This document shows, one piece after another, positions 1 to 7,295 of a stretch of 7,318 nt of DNA. Positions within the stretch are counted from its first letter, which is position 1. Each line of letters starts with the position of its first letter. The notes below the pieces were generated by a model. The model searched no databases and had not been told where the DNA came from. It saw only the letters and a list, made by a program, of their open reading frames with translations. A program made the position numbers and the translations under genes. Source of the DNA: Gammaproteobacteria bacterium. GTDB taxonomy: Bacteria; Pseudomonadota; Gammaproteobacteria; UBA4575. The DNA lies in contig JANQKJ010000176.1 in the NCBI GenBank assembly GCA_028281205.1, forward strand, positions 1 through 7,318, in the 5' to 3' direction.

Positions 1-941
1 TTTTCTATTTCAGAAAATGTCTCAGATAATGCAGGTGAATAGCCGCCAGGAAAAATATACTTACGAATCCATGCACCCGTGGTTCCTGGCCCTCCCTTCC
101 TGCCTATAGAATGAATAAGCGCACAACCATCATCTACCAGAAGCGATTTAATTTTTTTAAAATACTCAAGGTAATGTGTAACACCAACATGCTCAAACAT
201 GCCAATAGATACTACTCGATCAAATTTTTCGTTAATATCACGATAATCTATTAATTGTATTTGCACTTTATTTTGTAAACCACGCGCTTGGATGCGTTCA
301 TTTGCAAGTGCAAATTGTTGTTCGGAAAGCGTTACACCAACAACGTTGCAAGCAAACTGTTCTGCCAAATAAATTGCCATTCCACCCCAACCACAGCCAA
401 TATCAAGTACCTTCATATTGGCTTGCAATCGTAATTTAGAAGCAATATGCCTTTTTTTAGCTGTTTGTGCTTCCTCTAGTGACATATTTTCATTTTGAAA
501 ATAAGCACAAGAATAATTTAAATCTGCGTCTAGAAATAAACGGTAAAACTCATTTGATAGATCATAATGATGTTGGACATTCTTACGTGACGTACTAATT
601 TTATTTCTTTGATGAAATTTGCGTATTTTTTTAAGCCAACGCCTTAGTGCTTTTTGTGTTTTCTGATTGCGTAATCTGCCACGATTGTTAGCAAAGACTT
701 CTAGCATGCCACGTATACCTCCCTGCTCACATATCAATGTCCCGTCCATATACGCTTCACCAGCATACAGCTCTGGATTTAAAAATAATTTGCGATACAG
801 CTTTTCATCTGTCAGTCTGATTGTGGCACTGGGTGACTCGCTTCCTCCCGGGCCGTATACATGCTCAATGCCTTGCGCATCGATTATTGTAAGTTGCCCC
901 ACCTTAACAAAGGCAGACATCATCGAATCTAACAGCTTCAT
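1..941 (-). CDS. cfa: Cyclopropane-fatty-acyl-phospholipid synthase family protein (3' end outside window)
   Basis: SAM-dependent methyltransferase that adds a methylene bridge to double bonds of membrane phospholipid acyl chains. The first 313 codons are visible; the family is usually about 400 residues, so the last quarter is missing at the left edge. Residues 1-110 form the N-terminal lipid-facing domain. The SAM-binding loop DIGCGWGG is at 180-187. Residues matching the E. coli Cfa bicarbonate site are present: Cys145 in YSCAYF, Glu250 in GMFEHVG, and His277 and Ile279 in IHSIG. The conserved KYIFPGG stretch is at 294-300. The ATG at 941 is the first start after an in-frame TAA (959-957), but no clear Shine-Dalgarno sequence precedes it; ATGs at codons 7 and 8 are alternatives. 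It lies 46 bases behind the TraB/GumN gene and may be last in that operon. The family assignment is firm. The exact acyl substrate is not shown, because paralogues of this family exist. Confidence 0.93.
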   Translation of the reverse strand, partial: MKLLDSMMSAFVKVGQLTIIDAQGIEHVYGPGGSESPSATIRLTDEKLYRKLFLNPELYAGEAYMDGTLICEQGGIRGMLEVFANNRGRLRNQKTQKALRRWLKKIRKFHQRNKISTSRKNVQHHYDLSNEFYRLFLDADLNYSCAYFQNENMSLEEAQTAKKRHIASKLRLQANMKVLDIGCGWGGMAIYLAEQFACNVVGVTLSEQQFALANERIQARGLQNKVQIQLIDYRDINEKFDRVVSIGMFEHVGVTHYLEYFKKIKSLLVDDGCALIHSIGRKGGPGTTGAWIRKYIFPGGYSPALSETFSEIE

Positions 942-987
942 TTTATGATTATGTAATTAATGATTTTTCAACTGAATATGATCCATA

Positions 988-1893
988 TTATTCAATTGTC
1001 TCAATCACATACCCCTGTTCCTCAAGGATAGAATGTATGCCTTCAGTGCCCCAGAAATGACCTGCACCGACAGCAAAAAAATATTTTTTTTCAGGAGCCT
1101 GACTCACTAGTGCCAACATTTTGTTAGCCATATTAAGGTTACGCTGATTTATTAAACGATCAAGTAATTGCTCGTAAAATTCATTGTCTTTCATATAAGA
1201 CATTAAATGATCCATCAAAGCATCTAGATCGCCATCCAAATAAGCTATTATGGACTGCTCAATAAATGTCTGCGAATTAGTTCTAGATAATTTCATGAAG
1301 TTGACTGTATCTTCCAAAAAGATCAGTTGTTGCTCGACTGACATTTTTTCAAATACACTCAGTTGCTCATCCACTGTTTCAAGTCCACCAGTTGTTAAAC
1401 CCAGAGCAACAGCTTGATCATATAACACTGTATCAAGTGGAGGATGGCCGGGATACTTTAATTGCTGTTCGAGCACTGTTAACGTTATCGCTAACACCCA
1501 AATTTTTTGCTTAGCAAAAAATTCTAAATTAAGGTCTTTATTAATTGCTCGCAGATAGCCCGAAATATCAGCTTCTAATTCACTAGTGAGATAATCATAT
1601 AAACTCTTTTTTTCAGGCAGCCACATTGATTGCTTAATCAACATAGTATTTTCTTCACTCAAATCCAATTCCGCATAGAAAGAATCAGAATCGGCAAGTG
1701 CTTGATTGACTTCTTCGGGCAACGTTGTGACACGCGGGTCTGGCAAGTGTATGGTGCCGAACATATAGAACTCATGAGCACCGCTGACCTTCCATAAAAA
1801 CGGGTGAGCCTGAATAGATGCATTACAGAATAAAAGAACTATTAAAACTATAATGCGGCAACCGTATACGCGACAATATTTATAATTACTCAT
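988..1893 (-). CDS. Secreted TraB/GumN/PrgY-family protein
   Basis: Protein of 301 residues from the ATG at 1893. Residues 1-29 look like a signal peptide: a basic start, a hydrophobic core (about 14-23) and a likely signal peptidase I site after SIQA at 29. The Cys at 23 does not fit a lipobox. The mature part has the family signatures: GTIH at 46-49, a conserved acidic AELD near Glu75, Arg-Asn at 251-252, and the C-terminal GAGHFWGTEG at 276-285. Relatives of the TraB/Tiki fold are metal-dependent proteases or regulators of peptide signals. The bacterial GumN-like branch is poorly characterised, so a periplasmic hydrolase role is inference only. An in-frame TTG at 1905 and GTGs at 1899 and 1896 also exist. 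I prefer the ATG because it gives a compact signal peptide, but no candidate has a good Shine-Dalgarno. It starts 20 bases after the thrC stop, probably in the same operon. Confidence 0.87.
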   Translation of the reverse strand: MSNYKYCRVYGCRIIVLIVLLFCNASIQAHPFLWKVSGAHEFYMFGTIHLPDPRVTTLPEEVNQALADSDSFYAELDLSEENTMLIKQSMWLPEKKSLYDYLTSELEADISGYLRAINKDLNLEFFAKQKIWVLAITLTVLEQQLKYPGHPPLDTVLYDQAVALGLTTGGLETVDEQLSVFEKMSVEQQLIFLEDTVNFMKLSRTNSQTFIEQSIIAYLDGDLDALMDHLMSYMKDNEFYEQLLDRLINQRNLNMANKMLALVSQAPEKKYFFAVGAGHFWGTEGIHSILEEQGYVIETIE

Positions 1894-1913
1894 CACCACA
1901 TACAAAACTATTG

Positions 1914-3059
1914 CTATGCCATATTTGATAAAATCGCTTGTTTAACTTGTTCTAAGTTAGCATCAATAGTTAGCATTTTACTGGTCGCCTGTTTAATCGC
2001 CGTATCAGGATCTTTTAATCCATGGCCGGTTAGTGTACATACCACAGAACTCCCATTAGGAATTTTTCCATTTTGAATATCACGCAAAGCACCCGCAACA
2101 GAAGTTGCCGATGCCGGCTCACAAAATACACCTTCATCACAGGCCAGAGTTCTTTGAGCCGCTAATATTTCGTCATCAGTACATTCATCAAACCAGCCGC
2201 CTGATTCTTTGGATACTGTCCAGGCATTATCCCAACTCTGCGGATGACCAATACGAATTGCAGTAGCAATTGTTTCCGGTGAATCAACCATTGCACCACG
2301 CATAAAAGGAGCGCTGCCTGACGCTTGATAGCCAACCATTTTAGGTCGATTAGTAATTGCACTTGGAGTTTCAAACTGACAATTACCTGAACATAAATTA
2401 CATGCTTGCGTCTGAATCGAGCCGTTGTCACTTGCACACTCTGTATATCCAATCCAGTGAGCAGTAATATTACCGGCATTGCCTACCGGCAAACAGTGAA
2501 AATCAGGTGCTTTACCTAACTCTTCTACTATCTCAAAGGAAGCAGTTTTTTGTCCTTGAAGTCGATAGGGATTAATACTATTAACAATATCTACCGGCGC
2601 ATGATCAGCAACTTCTTTCACCAAGCGCATACCATCATCAAAATTACCGCGTACCTGGATCACAATAGCGCCATGAATCATAGCTTGTGCAAGTTTGCCC
2701 ATGGCAATTTTTCCATCGGGTATTAATACAAAAGCACGAATACCAGCTCGCGATGCATATGCAGCAGCGGCAGCGGACGTATTTCCAGTTGATGCGCAGA
2801 TGATTGCACGGCTTCCCTCTTGAACTGCTTTAGTCACAGCGACAGTCATGCCCCGATCTTTAAAGGAACCGGTCGGATTTAACCCCTCGAATTTTACATA
2901 CAAAGAAATATCATGCTCTTTCACAATTTTTATATTGTGGCATTGTATCAATGGAGTGTTACCTTCTCCCAGACTGATAATTTTTCCATTCGGGTCGATG
3001 GGCAATCTTGGCAAAAAGCGTTTAATTAGCCCTGTGTAATGTGAATCGTTTTGCGACAT
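1914..3059 (-). CDS. thrC: Threonine synthase
   Basis: PLP-dependent enzyme that converts O-phosphohomoserine to threonine, the last step of threonine synthesis; cytosolic. The 381-residue protein resembles the short Bacillus-type enzyme, not the roughly 430-residue E. coli type. Visible motifs are LGEGNTPL at 30-37, the PLP lysine Lys67 in GSFKDRG, STGNTSAAAA at 90-99, the phosphate-holding GNAGN at 193-197, and TGHGLKDP at 344-351. Between the conserved WIGY (202-205) and RPKMVGYQA (238-246) there is an insertion of about 22 residues relative to the B. subtilis protein as I recall it. Cys208, Cys220, Cys223 and Cys227 lie in this segment. The gene begins 4 bases after the hom stop and ends with TAG 20 bases before the TraB/GumN start. 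The ATG at 3059 is preceded by a weak AGG ribosome-binding site inside the end of hom. Confidence 0.96.
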   Translation of the reverse strand: MSQNDSHYTGLIKRFLPRLPIDPNGKIISLGEGNTPLIQCHNIKIVKEHDISLYVKFEGLNPTGSFKDRGMTVAVTKAVQEGSRAIICASTGNTSAAAAAYASRAGIRAFVLIPDGKIAMGKLAQAMIHGAIVIQVRGNFDDGMRLVKEVADHAPVDIVNSINPYRLQGQKTASFEIVEELGKAPDFHCLPVGNAGNITAHWIGYTECASDNGSIQTQACNLCSGNCQFETPSAITNRPKMVGYQASGSAPFMRGAMVDSPETIATAIRIGHPQSWDNAWTVSKESGGWFDECTDDEILAAQRTLACDEGVFCEPASATSVAGALRDIQNGKIPNGSSVVCTLTGHGLKDPDTAIKQATSKMLTIDANLEQVKQAILSNMA

Positions 3060-3063
3060 TGAC

Positions 3064-4398
3064 TTAACCTAAAGTTTCTAACCGTATTCTTATTACTTTA
3101 CCTGTCACGCTGGACAGATTTTCTATTTTTTCTATTGCCGCTATCATATTAGATTCAAGCACGTTATGTGTAAGAATAACTAGCGGCACACAACCTTGAT
3201 CATCTTTTTGTTCTTTCTGTACGATTGCTTCGATACTAATATTTTGATCTGCAAACAAACGCGTAATATCTGCCAACACACCGGCCTGGTCTCGCACTTG
3301 CATACGCAAATAGAATGCAGTCTCGGCTTCATTGATAGACAACATTTCAATGTCTTGAATAGCATCAGGTTGGAAAGCTAAATGTGGTACCCGATTACCT
3401 GGATCTGTAGTCAGTGCCCGCACAACATCTACCAAGTCAGCAACAACGGCTGATGCAGTCGGTTGTGCGCCTGCACCTGGACCATAATATAGTGTAGAAC
3501 CTACCGCATCTGCTCGCACTAACACTGCATTCATTACACCATCCACATTAGCAATTAAGCGTCTATGTGGAATTAAAGTTGGATGCACACGCATTTCGAG
3601 GCCGGAATCAACCCGACGAGCAATGCCTAGATGTTTAATTCGATAACCTAGCTCACTGGCGTATTCCACATCTTCAGAGGTGATGTTTGAAATACCTTCT
3701 GTGTAAACTTTTTCAAATTGCAGTGGCACACCAAAAGCAATCGACGCGAGTATTGTCAGTTTATGCGCCGCATCAATACCTTCGACGTCAAATGTAGGAT
3801 CCGCTTCGGCATAACCTAATTGTTGCGCTTCTTTCAATACATCTTCAAAGTCGCGACCTTTATCGCGCATCTCGGTGAGAATAAAATTACCTGTACCATT
3901 GATAATACCAGCTAACCATTCTATTTGGTTTCCTGCCAGCCCTTCTCTGATAGCTTTAATAATGGGTATACCACCTGCTACGGCCGCTTCAAATGCAACA
4001 GTTACACCTTTGCGTTGTGCCGCAGCAAATATCTCATTCCCATGTAATGCTATAAGTGCTTTATTGGCAGTAACAATGTGTTTGCCGTTTTCTATTGCAC
4101 GTAATACCAAGTCTTTAGCTAATTCAGTACCGCCAATCAACTCCAGCACAATATCAATATTAGGGTCGTCAACAATTTCATTTGAGTCTAATGTGAGCTT
4201 TACATTATCTAGAACCGCGGGCCGCTTTTTATTAATATCACGCACACTCGCAGCAACTATCTCTATCGAACGCCCGGCTCTGCGGGCAATTTCAACTGAG
4301 TTCTTTTGCAGAACTTCTGCTGTACCCCCGCCGACAGTTCCTAAACCTAAAATACCAACTAACACTGGTTTTGAAATTGTTAATGTATCAACACTCAT
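3064..4398 (-). CDS. hom: Homoserine dehydrogenase with C-terminal ACT domain
   Basis: NAD(P)H-dependent reduction of aspartate semialdehyde to homoserine, the branch point to threonine and methionine; cytosolic. At 444 residues it has the usual length of the single-function enzyme and carries no aspartokinase domain. The nucleotide-binding fold begins with GILGLGTVG at 15-23. TANKALIA at 110-117 is the conserved cofactor and active-site region. GIINGTGNFI at 164-173 and the catalytic pair Asp209/Lys213 in DAAHK mark the substrate site. GPGAGAQPTASAVVADL at 306-322 closes the catalytic part. Residues about 363-440 form an ACT domain (DQAGVLADIT, ISIEAIVQKE), which in this family commonly gives threonine feedback inhibition. 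It lies 3 bases after the aminotransferase stop and 4 bases before thrC, so it is co-translated in the threonine cluster. The start is supported by AGGA 6 bases upstream. Confidence 0.97.
   Translation of the reverse strand: MSVDTLTISKPVLVGILGLGTVGGGTAEVLQKNSVEIARRAGRSIEIVAASVRDINKKRPAVLDNVKLTLDSNEIVDDPNIDIVLELIGGTELAKDLVLRAIENGKHIVTANKALIALHGNEIFAAAQRKGVTVAFEAAVAGGIPIIKAIREGLAGNQIEWLAGIINGTGNFILTEMRDKGRDFEDVLKEAQQLGYAEADPTFDVEGIDAAHKLTILASIAFGVPLQFEKVYTEGISNITSEDVEYASELGYRIKHLGIARRVDSGLEMRVHPTLIPHRRLIANVDGVMNAVLVRADAVGSTLYYGPGAGAQPTASAVVADLVDVVRALTTDPGNRVPHLAFQPDAIQDIEMLSINEAETAFYLRMQVRDQAGVLADITRLFADQNISIEAIVQKEQKDDQGCVPLVILTHNVLESNMIAAIEKIENLSSVTGKVIRIRLETLG
3068..3070 (-). promoter_or_regulatory. 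Weak ribosome-binding site of thrC
   Basis: AGG (in TTAGGT) is 8 bases before the thrC ATG and overlaps the last codons of hom. It is short, so initiation at thrC probably depends partly on ribosomes finishing hom. Confidence 0.4.
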
Positions 4399-4401
4399 CT
4401 G

Positions 4402-5580
4402 TTATCCTGTATTCCTGAACATTTTTTTAATACCGCGCAATGCTTGGCGTGTTCTATGTTCGTTTTCAATTAAACTAAAGCGCACATGTTTATCTCCATA
4501 TTGTCCAAAACCAACTCCTGGTGATACGGCCACTTTTGCTTGTTCCAACATATGCATAGAAAAATCCAAAGAACCCTGATCAGCAAATTGTTCAGGTATT
4601 TTTGCCCAAACAAACATAGTAGCTTTAGGTGGTTCGACATACCAACCTAGGTTATTTAACCCCTCCACCAACACATCGCGGCGTGAACAATACATTGAAC
4701 GTATTTGCTCAACACAATCCTGAGGTCCATCCAGGGCAGCAATCGCAGCAACTTGTATAGGCGTAAACATACCGTAGTCAAGATAAGACTTTAATCGAGA
4801 TAAAGCTGAAACTAAGGTTTTATTACCGCACATGAAACCCACGCGCCATCCGGGCATATTGTATGTTTTAGACAAAGAATAAAACTCGGCTGCGATATCT
4901 TTTGCGCCTTGCACTTGCAGAATCGAAGGAGGCTCATAACCATCATAGGTGATTTCGCCATAGGCAATGTCGTTAATTACCCATATATTATGTTCTTTAG
5001 CGATATCAACAACACGTTCAAAAAAATCCAGCTCCACACATTGTGTCGTTGGGTTGGCCGGGAAATTCAAAATAATCAGCTTTGGCTTTGGCCACGCCAC
5101 TTGAATCGCTTTTTCCAGCTCTTCAAAAAAGTCTGTTTCTTCGCACAAAGGCACGTAAATGACTTCCGCACCTGCAATCACACAACCATATGGATGTATC
5201 GGGTAGGCTGGATTAGGCACCAACACCGCATCACCCGGGCTGAGCATAGCAAGCGCAAGGTGTGCCAGCCCTTCCTTTGAGCCAATAGTCACAATAGCCT
5301 CATACTCAGGGTCCAAAGGTACATTGAATTTGCGTTCATACCAGTTGCAAATCGCTTTTCTAAGACGCGGAATGCCTTTCGATAACGAGTATCTATGCGT
5401 ATCGTTGCGCTGTGCGGCTTCGACTAGCTTGTCTACAATATGAGCAGGTGCACCTTGGTCTGGATTACCCATACCAAAGTCCACAATATCCTCCCCTTCA
5501 GCGCGAAAGGCTGCTTTCCGCTCATTGACGATGTTAAAAATATACGGCGGAAGCCGTTGAATTCTAGGGAAATCTTCCAT
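4402..5580 (-). CDS. alaC: Class I PLP aminotransferase, probable alanine transaminase AlaC
   Basis: Fold-type I aminotransferase of 392 residues. Recognisable parts are MGNPDQGAP at 37-45, the substrate-entry tyrosine region HRYSLSKGIP at 62-71, the PLP-contact residues Asn176 (FPANPT), Asp204 and Tyr207 (NDIAYGEI), the Schiff-base lysine Lys238 in SLSKTYNMPGWR, phosphate-binding Arg246, and the carboxylate-binding Arg367 in VRFSL. The sequence most resembles the AlaC (YfdZ) group, glutamate-pyruvate aminotransferases. LL-diaminopimelate aminotransferase and aspartate aminotransferase are close relatives that sequence inspection cannot exclude. This kind of gene sits ahead of hom and thrC in several proteobacteria, from general knowledge. 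ATG 5580 is the only reasonable start, since an in-frame TAG lies at 5610-5608; no strong Shine-Dalgarno is seen. It appears to be the first gene of the minus-strand operon. Confidence 0.9.
   Translation of the reverse strand: MEDFPRIQRLPPYIFNIVNERKAAFRAEGEDIVDFGMGNPDQGAPAHIVDKLVEAAQRNDTHRYSLSKGIPRLRKAICNWYERKFNVPLDPEYEAIVTIGSKEGLAHLALAMLSPGDAVLVPNPAYPIHPYGCVIAGAEVIYVPLCEETDFFEELEKAIQVAWPKPKLIILNFPANPTTQCVELDFFERVVDIAKEHNIWVINDIAYGEITYDGYEPPSILQVQGAKDIAAEFYSLSKTYNMPGWRVGFMCGNKTLVSALSRLKSYLDYGMFTPIQVAAIAALDGPQDCVEQIRSMYCSRRDVLVEGLNNLGWYVEPPKATMFVWAKIPEQFADQGSLDFSMHMLEQAKVAVSPGVGFGQYGDKHVRFSLIENEHRTRQALRGIKKMFRNTG
4405..4408 (-). promoter_or_regulatory. Ribosome-binding site of hom
   Basis: AGGA lies 6 bases before the hom ATG, within the last codons of the upstream aminotransferase gene. 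It supports the chosen hom start and translational coupling across the 3-base gap. Confidence 0.6.
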
Positions 5581-5640
5581 GGATGCGCTGTTTCGGAACT
5601 TAAAGTACTATTGAGGCAAAATATTCGCTTAGACCAAACC
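5581..5640. promoter_or_regulatory. Divergent intergenic region between alaC and the Mth938-like gene
   Basis: These 60 bases must hold, or overlap, the promoters for both directions. No strong -35/-10 pair is evident on either strand. A small inverted repeat ACTT-A-AAGT (5598-5606) runs into the palindrome AGTACT (5604-5609), which could be an operator or chance. No leader peptide rich in threonine or isoleucine codons and no terminator-antiterminator stem is seen, so an E. coli-type thr attenuator is not present immediately upstream. GAGG at 5613-5616 is the best ribosome-binding match for the plus-strand gene. Confidence 0.4.
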
Positions 5641-6015
5641 GTGCATTTTACAGAAGACAAGCCTGCGGGTAACTACATTATTAATGAGTACAGCAAAAAT
5701 TCTGTCACTATAAACCGACATTGCTATAAATCATCACTGTATATATCACCAAATACTCTGATTGAAAGCATTCAACACACCACTAGCCCACAGCTCGATC
5801 GAGATGCAGTACAATTTATTATCGATTTAAAGCCTGAAATTGTCATTTTAGGCTGTGGAGAGAGCTTACAATTTCCAGATGCTTCGGTGGTTGCCTATTT
5901 TGCCCAGTGTAATATTGGTTTTGAAGCGATGGACCATGCCGCAGCCTGCCGCACTTACTCCGTTTTGTCCTCTGAACAGCGTGATGTAGGTGCGTTACTT
6001 TTACTCAATAACTAA
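5641..6015 (+). CDS. Mth938-like domain protein (DUF498, NDUFAF3-related)
   Basis: Small soluble protein of 124 residues from the GTG at 5641. It carries the Mth938 fold signatures: an N-terminal HFTEDKPAGNY, the motif ILGCGES at 69-75 (usually LGTG in relatives), FPD at 78-80, and the strongly conserved MDHAAACRTYSVL at 97-109. Mitochondrial NDUFAF3 helps assemble respiratory complex I; the role of the bacterial relatives is not established, so no function is claimed. The frame is open upstream to an ATG at 5440, but that would put 141 bases inside the aminotransferase and add residues with no family resemblance. GTG 5641 matches the family N-terminus but lacks a good ribosome-binding site. 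Other options are TTG 5611, or a rare ATT at 5623 that follows GAGG by 6 bases. It is transcribed divergently from alaC, and its stop overlaps that of nlpD by 4 bases. Confidence 0.85.
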   Translation: MHFTEDKPAGNYIINEYSKNSVTINRHCYKSSLYISPNTLIESIQHTTSPQLDRDAVQFIIDLKPEIVILGCGESLQFPDASVVAYFAQCNIGFEAMDHAAACRTYSVLSSEQRDVGALLLLNN

Positions 6016-6686
6016 CGCGGTAAATATTTAAGCGGGTCGACAGGATTTCCATCTCTACGTATCTCAAAATGCAACATTGTTTTATCTGTCCCCGTGGACC
6101 CAACTTCTGCAATTTTCTGCCCTGCTTTGACACTTACACCCTCGGCTACAAGTAACCTTCTATTATGTGCATAGGCACTGAAGAAACTGTCATTATGCTT
6201 AATGATTAATAAATTACCATAACCCCTCAGACCATTACCTGCATAAACTACTTTTCCTGCCGCAGCCGCACCCACTCCTGTACCTTCTTTAGCTGCGATA
6301 TCAATACCATTATTTTTATTCGAGAACTTACTTATTAACTTACCTTTGACTGGCCAACGCCAATCGCCAACAGGCACTGTTTTAACTTTCTTCTTACTTG
6401 GCTGAGGCGTGGATTTTTTACTGCTAGTTTTTTTAGCCGTCCTGCTGGTAGGTGCAGTTGAATTAAGGCGTAACTTTTGACCAGGATAAATTGTGTATGG
6501 GTAAGGAATATTGTTCCACCTAGCCAGCTCTTTTGTAGCTATGCCATAGCGCCAGCTAATCGAGAACAAAGTGTCACCTTTTTGCACTGTATGGTAACTG
6601 TGATGGAAATGTCGCGGCTCTTTTGGTTTAGATGCACATCCGTTAAGAATAAGTACCGCACATAGACATAATAAAATTATTCGCAT
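6012..6686 (-). CDS. nlpD: NlpD-like lipoprotein with LysM and degenerate LytM (M23) domains
   Basis: Outer-membrane lipoprotein that by family knowledge activates a cell-wall amidase (AmiC in E. coli) during daughter-cell separation. From ATG 6686 it has 224 residues. A lipoprotein signal ends in LNGC with the lipidated Cys17, followed by Ala18, which favours outer-membrane sorting. LysM spans about 31-74 (YHTVQKGDTLFSIS to PGQKLRL) and binds peptidoglycan. A Ser/Thr/Lys-rich linker runs 75-105. The LytM/M23 domain is about 108-224. The zinc-binding HxxxD is replaced by Asn126-Gly-Ile-Asp129, and the second motif is MLHFEIR with a single histidine (His206), as in E. coli NlpD, so it is probably an activator and not an active endopeptidase. 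The frame extends to a TTG at 6728, but the ATG gives a normal lipoprotein signal. It is shorter than E. coli NlpD (379 residues) and has a shorter linker. It lies 19 bases behind the YqaA gene. Confidence 0.92.
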   Translation of the reverse strand: MRIILLCLCAVLILNGCASKPKEPRHFHHSYHTVQKGDTLFSISWRYGIATKELARWNNIPYPYTIYPGQKLRLNSTAPTSRTAKKTSSKKSTPQPSKKKVKTVPVGDWRWPVKGKLISKFSNKNNGIDIAAKEGTGVGAAAAGKVVYAGNGLRGYGNLLIIKHNDSFFSAYAHNRRLLVAEGVSVKAGQKIAEVGSTGTDKTMLHFEIRRDGNPVDPLKYLPR

Positions 6687-6705
6687 CGAGCCATTTATAA
6701 ATCGA

Positions 6706-7287
6706 TTAATGCATAGACACCCATGCAATAACGATAGCCAATATCAGCACGAATATCCAACCTAACCATTCGATATATTTTAGCAACATAGGTTCAATAC
6801 GTGGCCCGGCATATTTCACTATTCCTGCTACCAAAAAGAAACGCGCACCACGCCCGACAAATGACGCTACTATAAAAGGAATCAACGGCTGCACCATCAC
6901 ACCTGCCGTAATAGTGAATAGCTTATAGGGAATTGGAGAAAAACCAGCTATGAACACAATCCATACACCCCATAGTTCAAACCATTCGCGTGCATGGATA
7001 TAACTTTCCCAATACTTCGTAGTTTGCAGCCACTGCGAAATCAGATCAAATGCAAAGTAACCAATGGCATAGCCAGCAACTCCACCAAGAACTGAAAACA
7101 ATGTAGTTAGAAATGCAAACCAAAAAGCTTTATTTGGCAAGCGCATTGCCATCGGTGCCAGCATGACATCTGGTGGGATAGGAAAAAATGAAGATTCAGC
7201 AAAACTTAACGCACTTAGTATTGAAGGTGCACGTTTATGTTCTGCAGCCTGCATACATTTGTTGTAAATATTTTCAAATAACTTCAT
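6706..7287 (-). CDS. yqaA: YqaA-type DedA/VTT-family inner-membrane protein
   Basis: Membrane protein of 193 residues from the SNARE-associated/DedA (VTT domain) superfamily. Hydrophobic stretches lie at about 54-82, 106-130, 135-157 and 173-190, with the re-entrant-type motifs SFAESSFFPIPPDV at 28-41 and AGFSPIPYKLFTITAG at 114-129, followed by the basic GRGARF at 145-150. DedA relatives act in lipid flipping, membrane potential maintenance and envelope stress tolerance; the specific role of the YqaA branch is not known. The ATG at 7287 has an AGG ribosome-binding site 8 bases upstream. The gene ends 19 bases before nlpD, so the two are probably co-transcribed. In related gammaproteobacteria such genes occur in surE/pcm/nlpD clusters; the upstream partner here would lie beyond the right edge. 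Confidence 0.88.
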   Translation of the reverse strand: MKLFENIYNKCMQAAEHKRAPSILSALSFAESSFFPIPPDVMLAPMAMRLPNKAFWFAFLTTLFSVLGGVAGYAIGYFAFDLISQWLQTTKYWESYIHAREWFELWGVWIVFIAGFSPIPYKLFTITAGVMVQPLIPFIVASFVGRGARFFLVAGIVKYAGPRIEPMLLKYIEWLGWIFVLILAIVIAWVSMH

Positions 7288-7295
7288 TTTAATTA

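Noticed and set aside
667..948. 93-codon open frame on the plus strand
   Set aside because: It is antisense to the N-terminal part of the cyclopropane synthase gene and has no recognisable protein features.
975..989. AT-rich hairpin (AATATG, 3-base loop, CATATT) at the end of the TraB/GumN gene
   Set aside because: The stem is six base pairs with a single G-C pair and is not followed by a T run in the direction of transcription, so it is not a credible intrinsic terminator.
3875..4579. 234-codon open frame on the plus strand
   Set aside because: It lies opposite hom and the end of alaC, both with clear catalytic motifs; its translation shows no domain and it has no ribosome-binding site.
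4909..5280. 123-codon open frame on the plus strand
   Set aside because: It is a shadow within alaC, whose PLP-binding residues are intact on the other strand.
6012..6365. NlpD as an active M23 endopeptidase
   Set aside because: The first zinc ligand of HxxxD is asparagine and the second histidine pair is incomplete, matching the inactive NlpD pattern.
6684..6728. Upstream TTG start for NlpD
   Set aside because: It would overlap the end of the YqaA gene and put 14 extra residues before a normal lipoprotein signal; ATG 6686 fits better.
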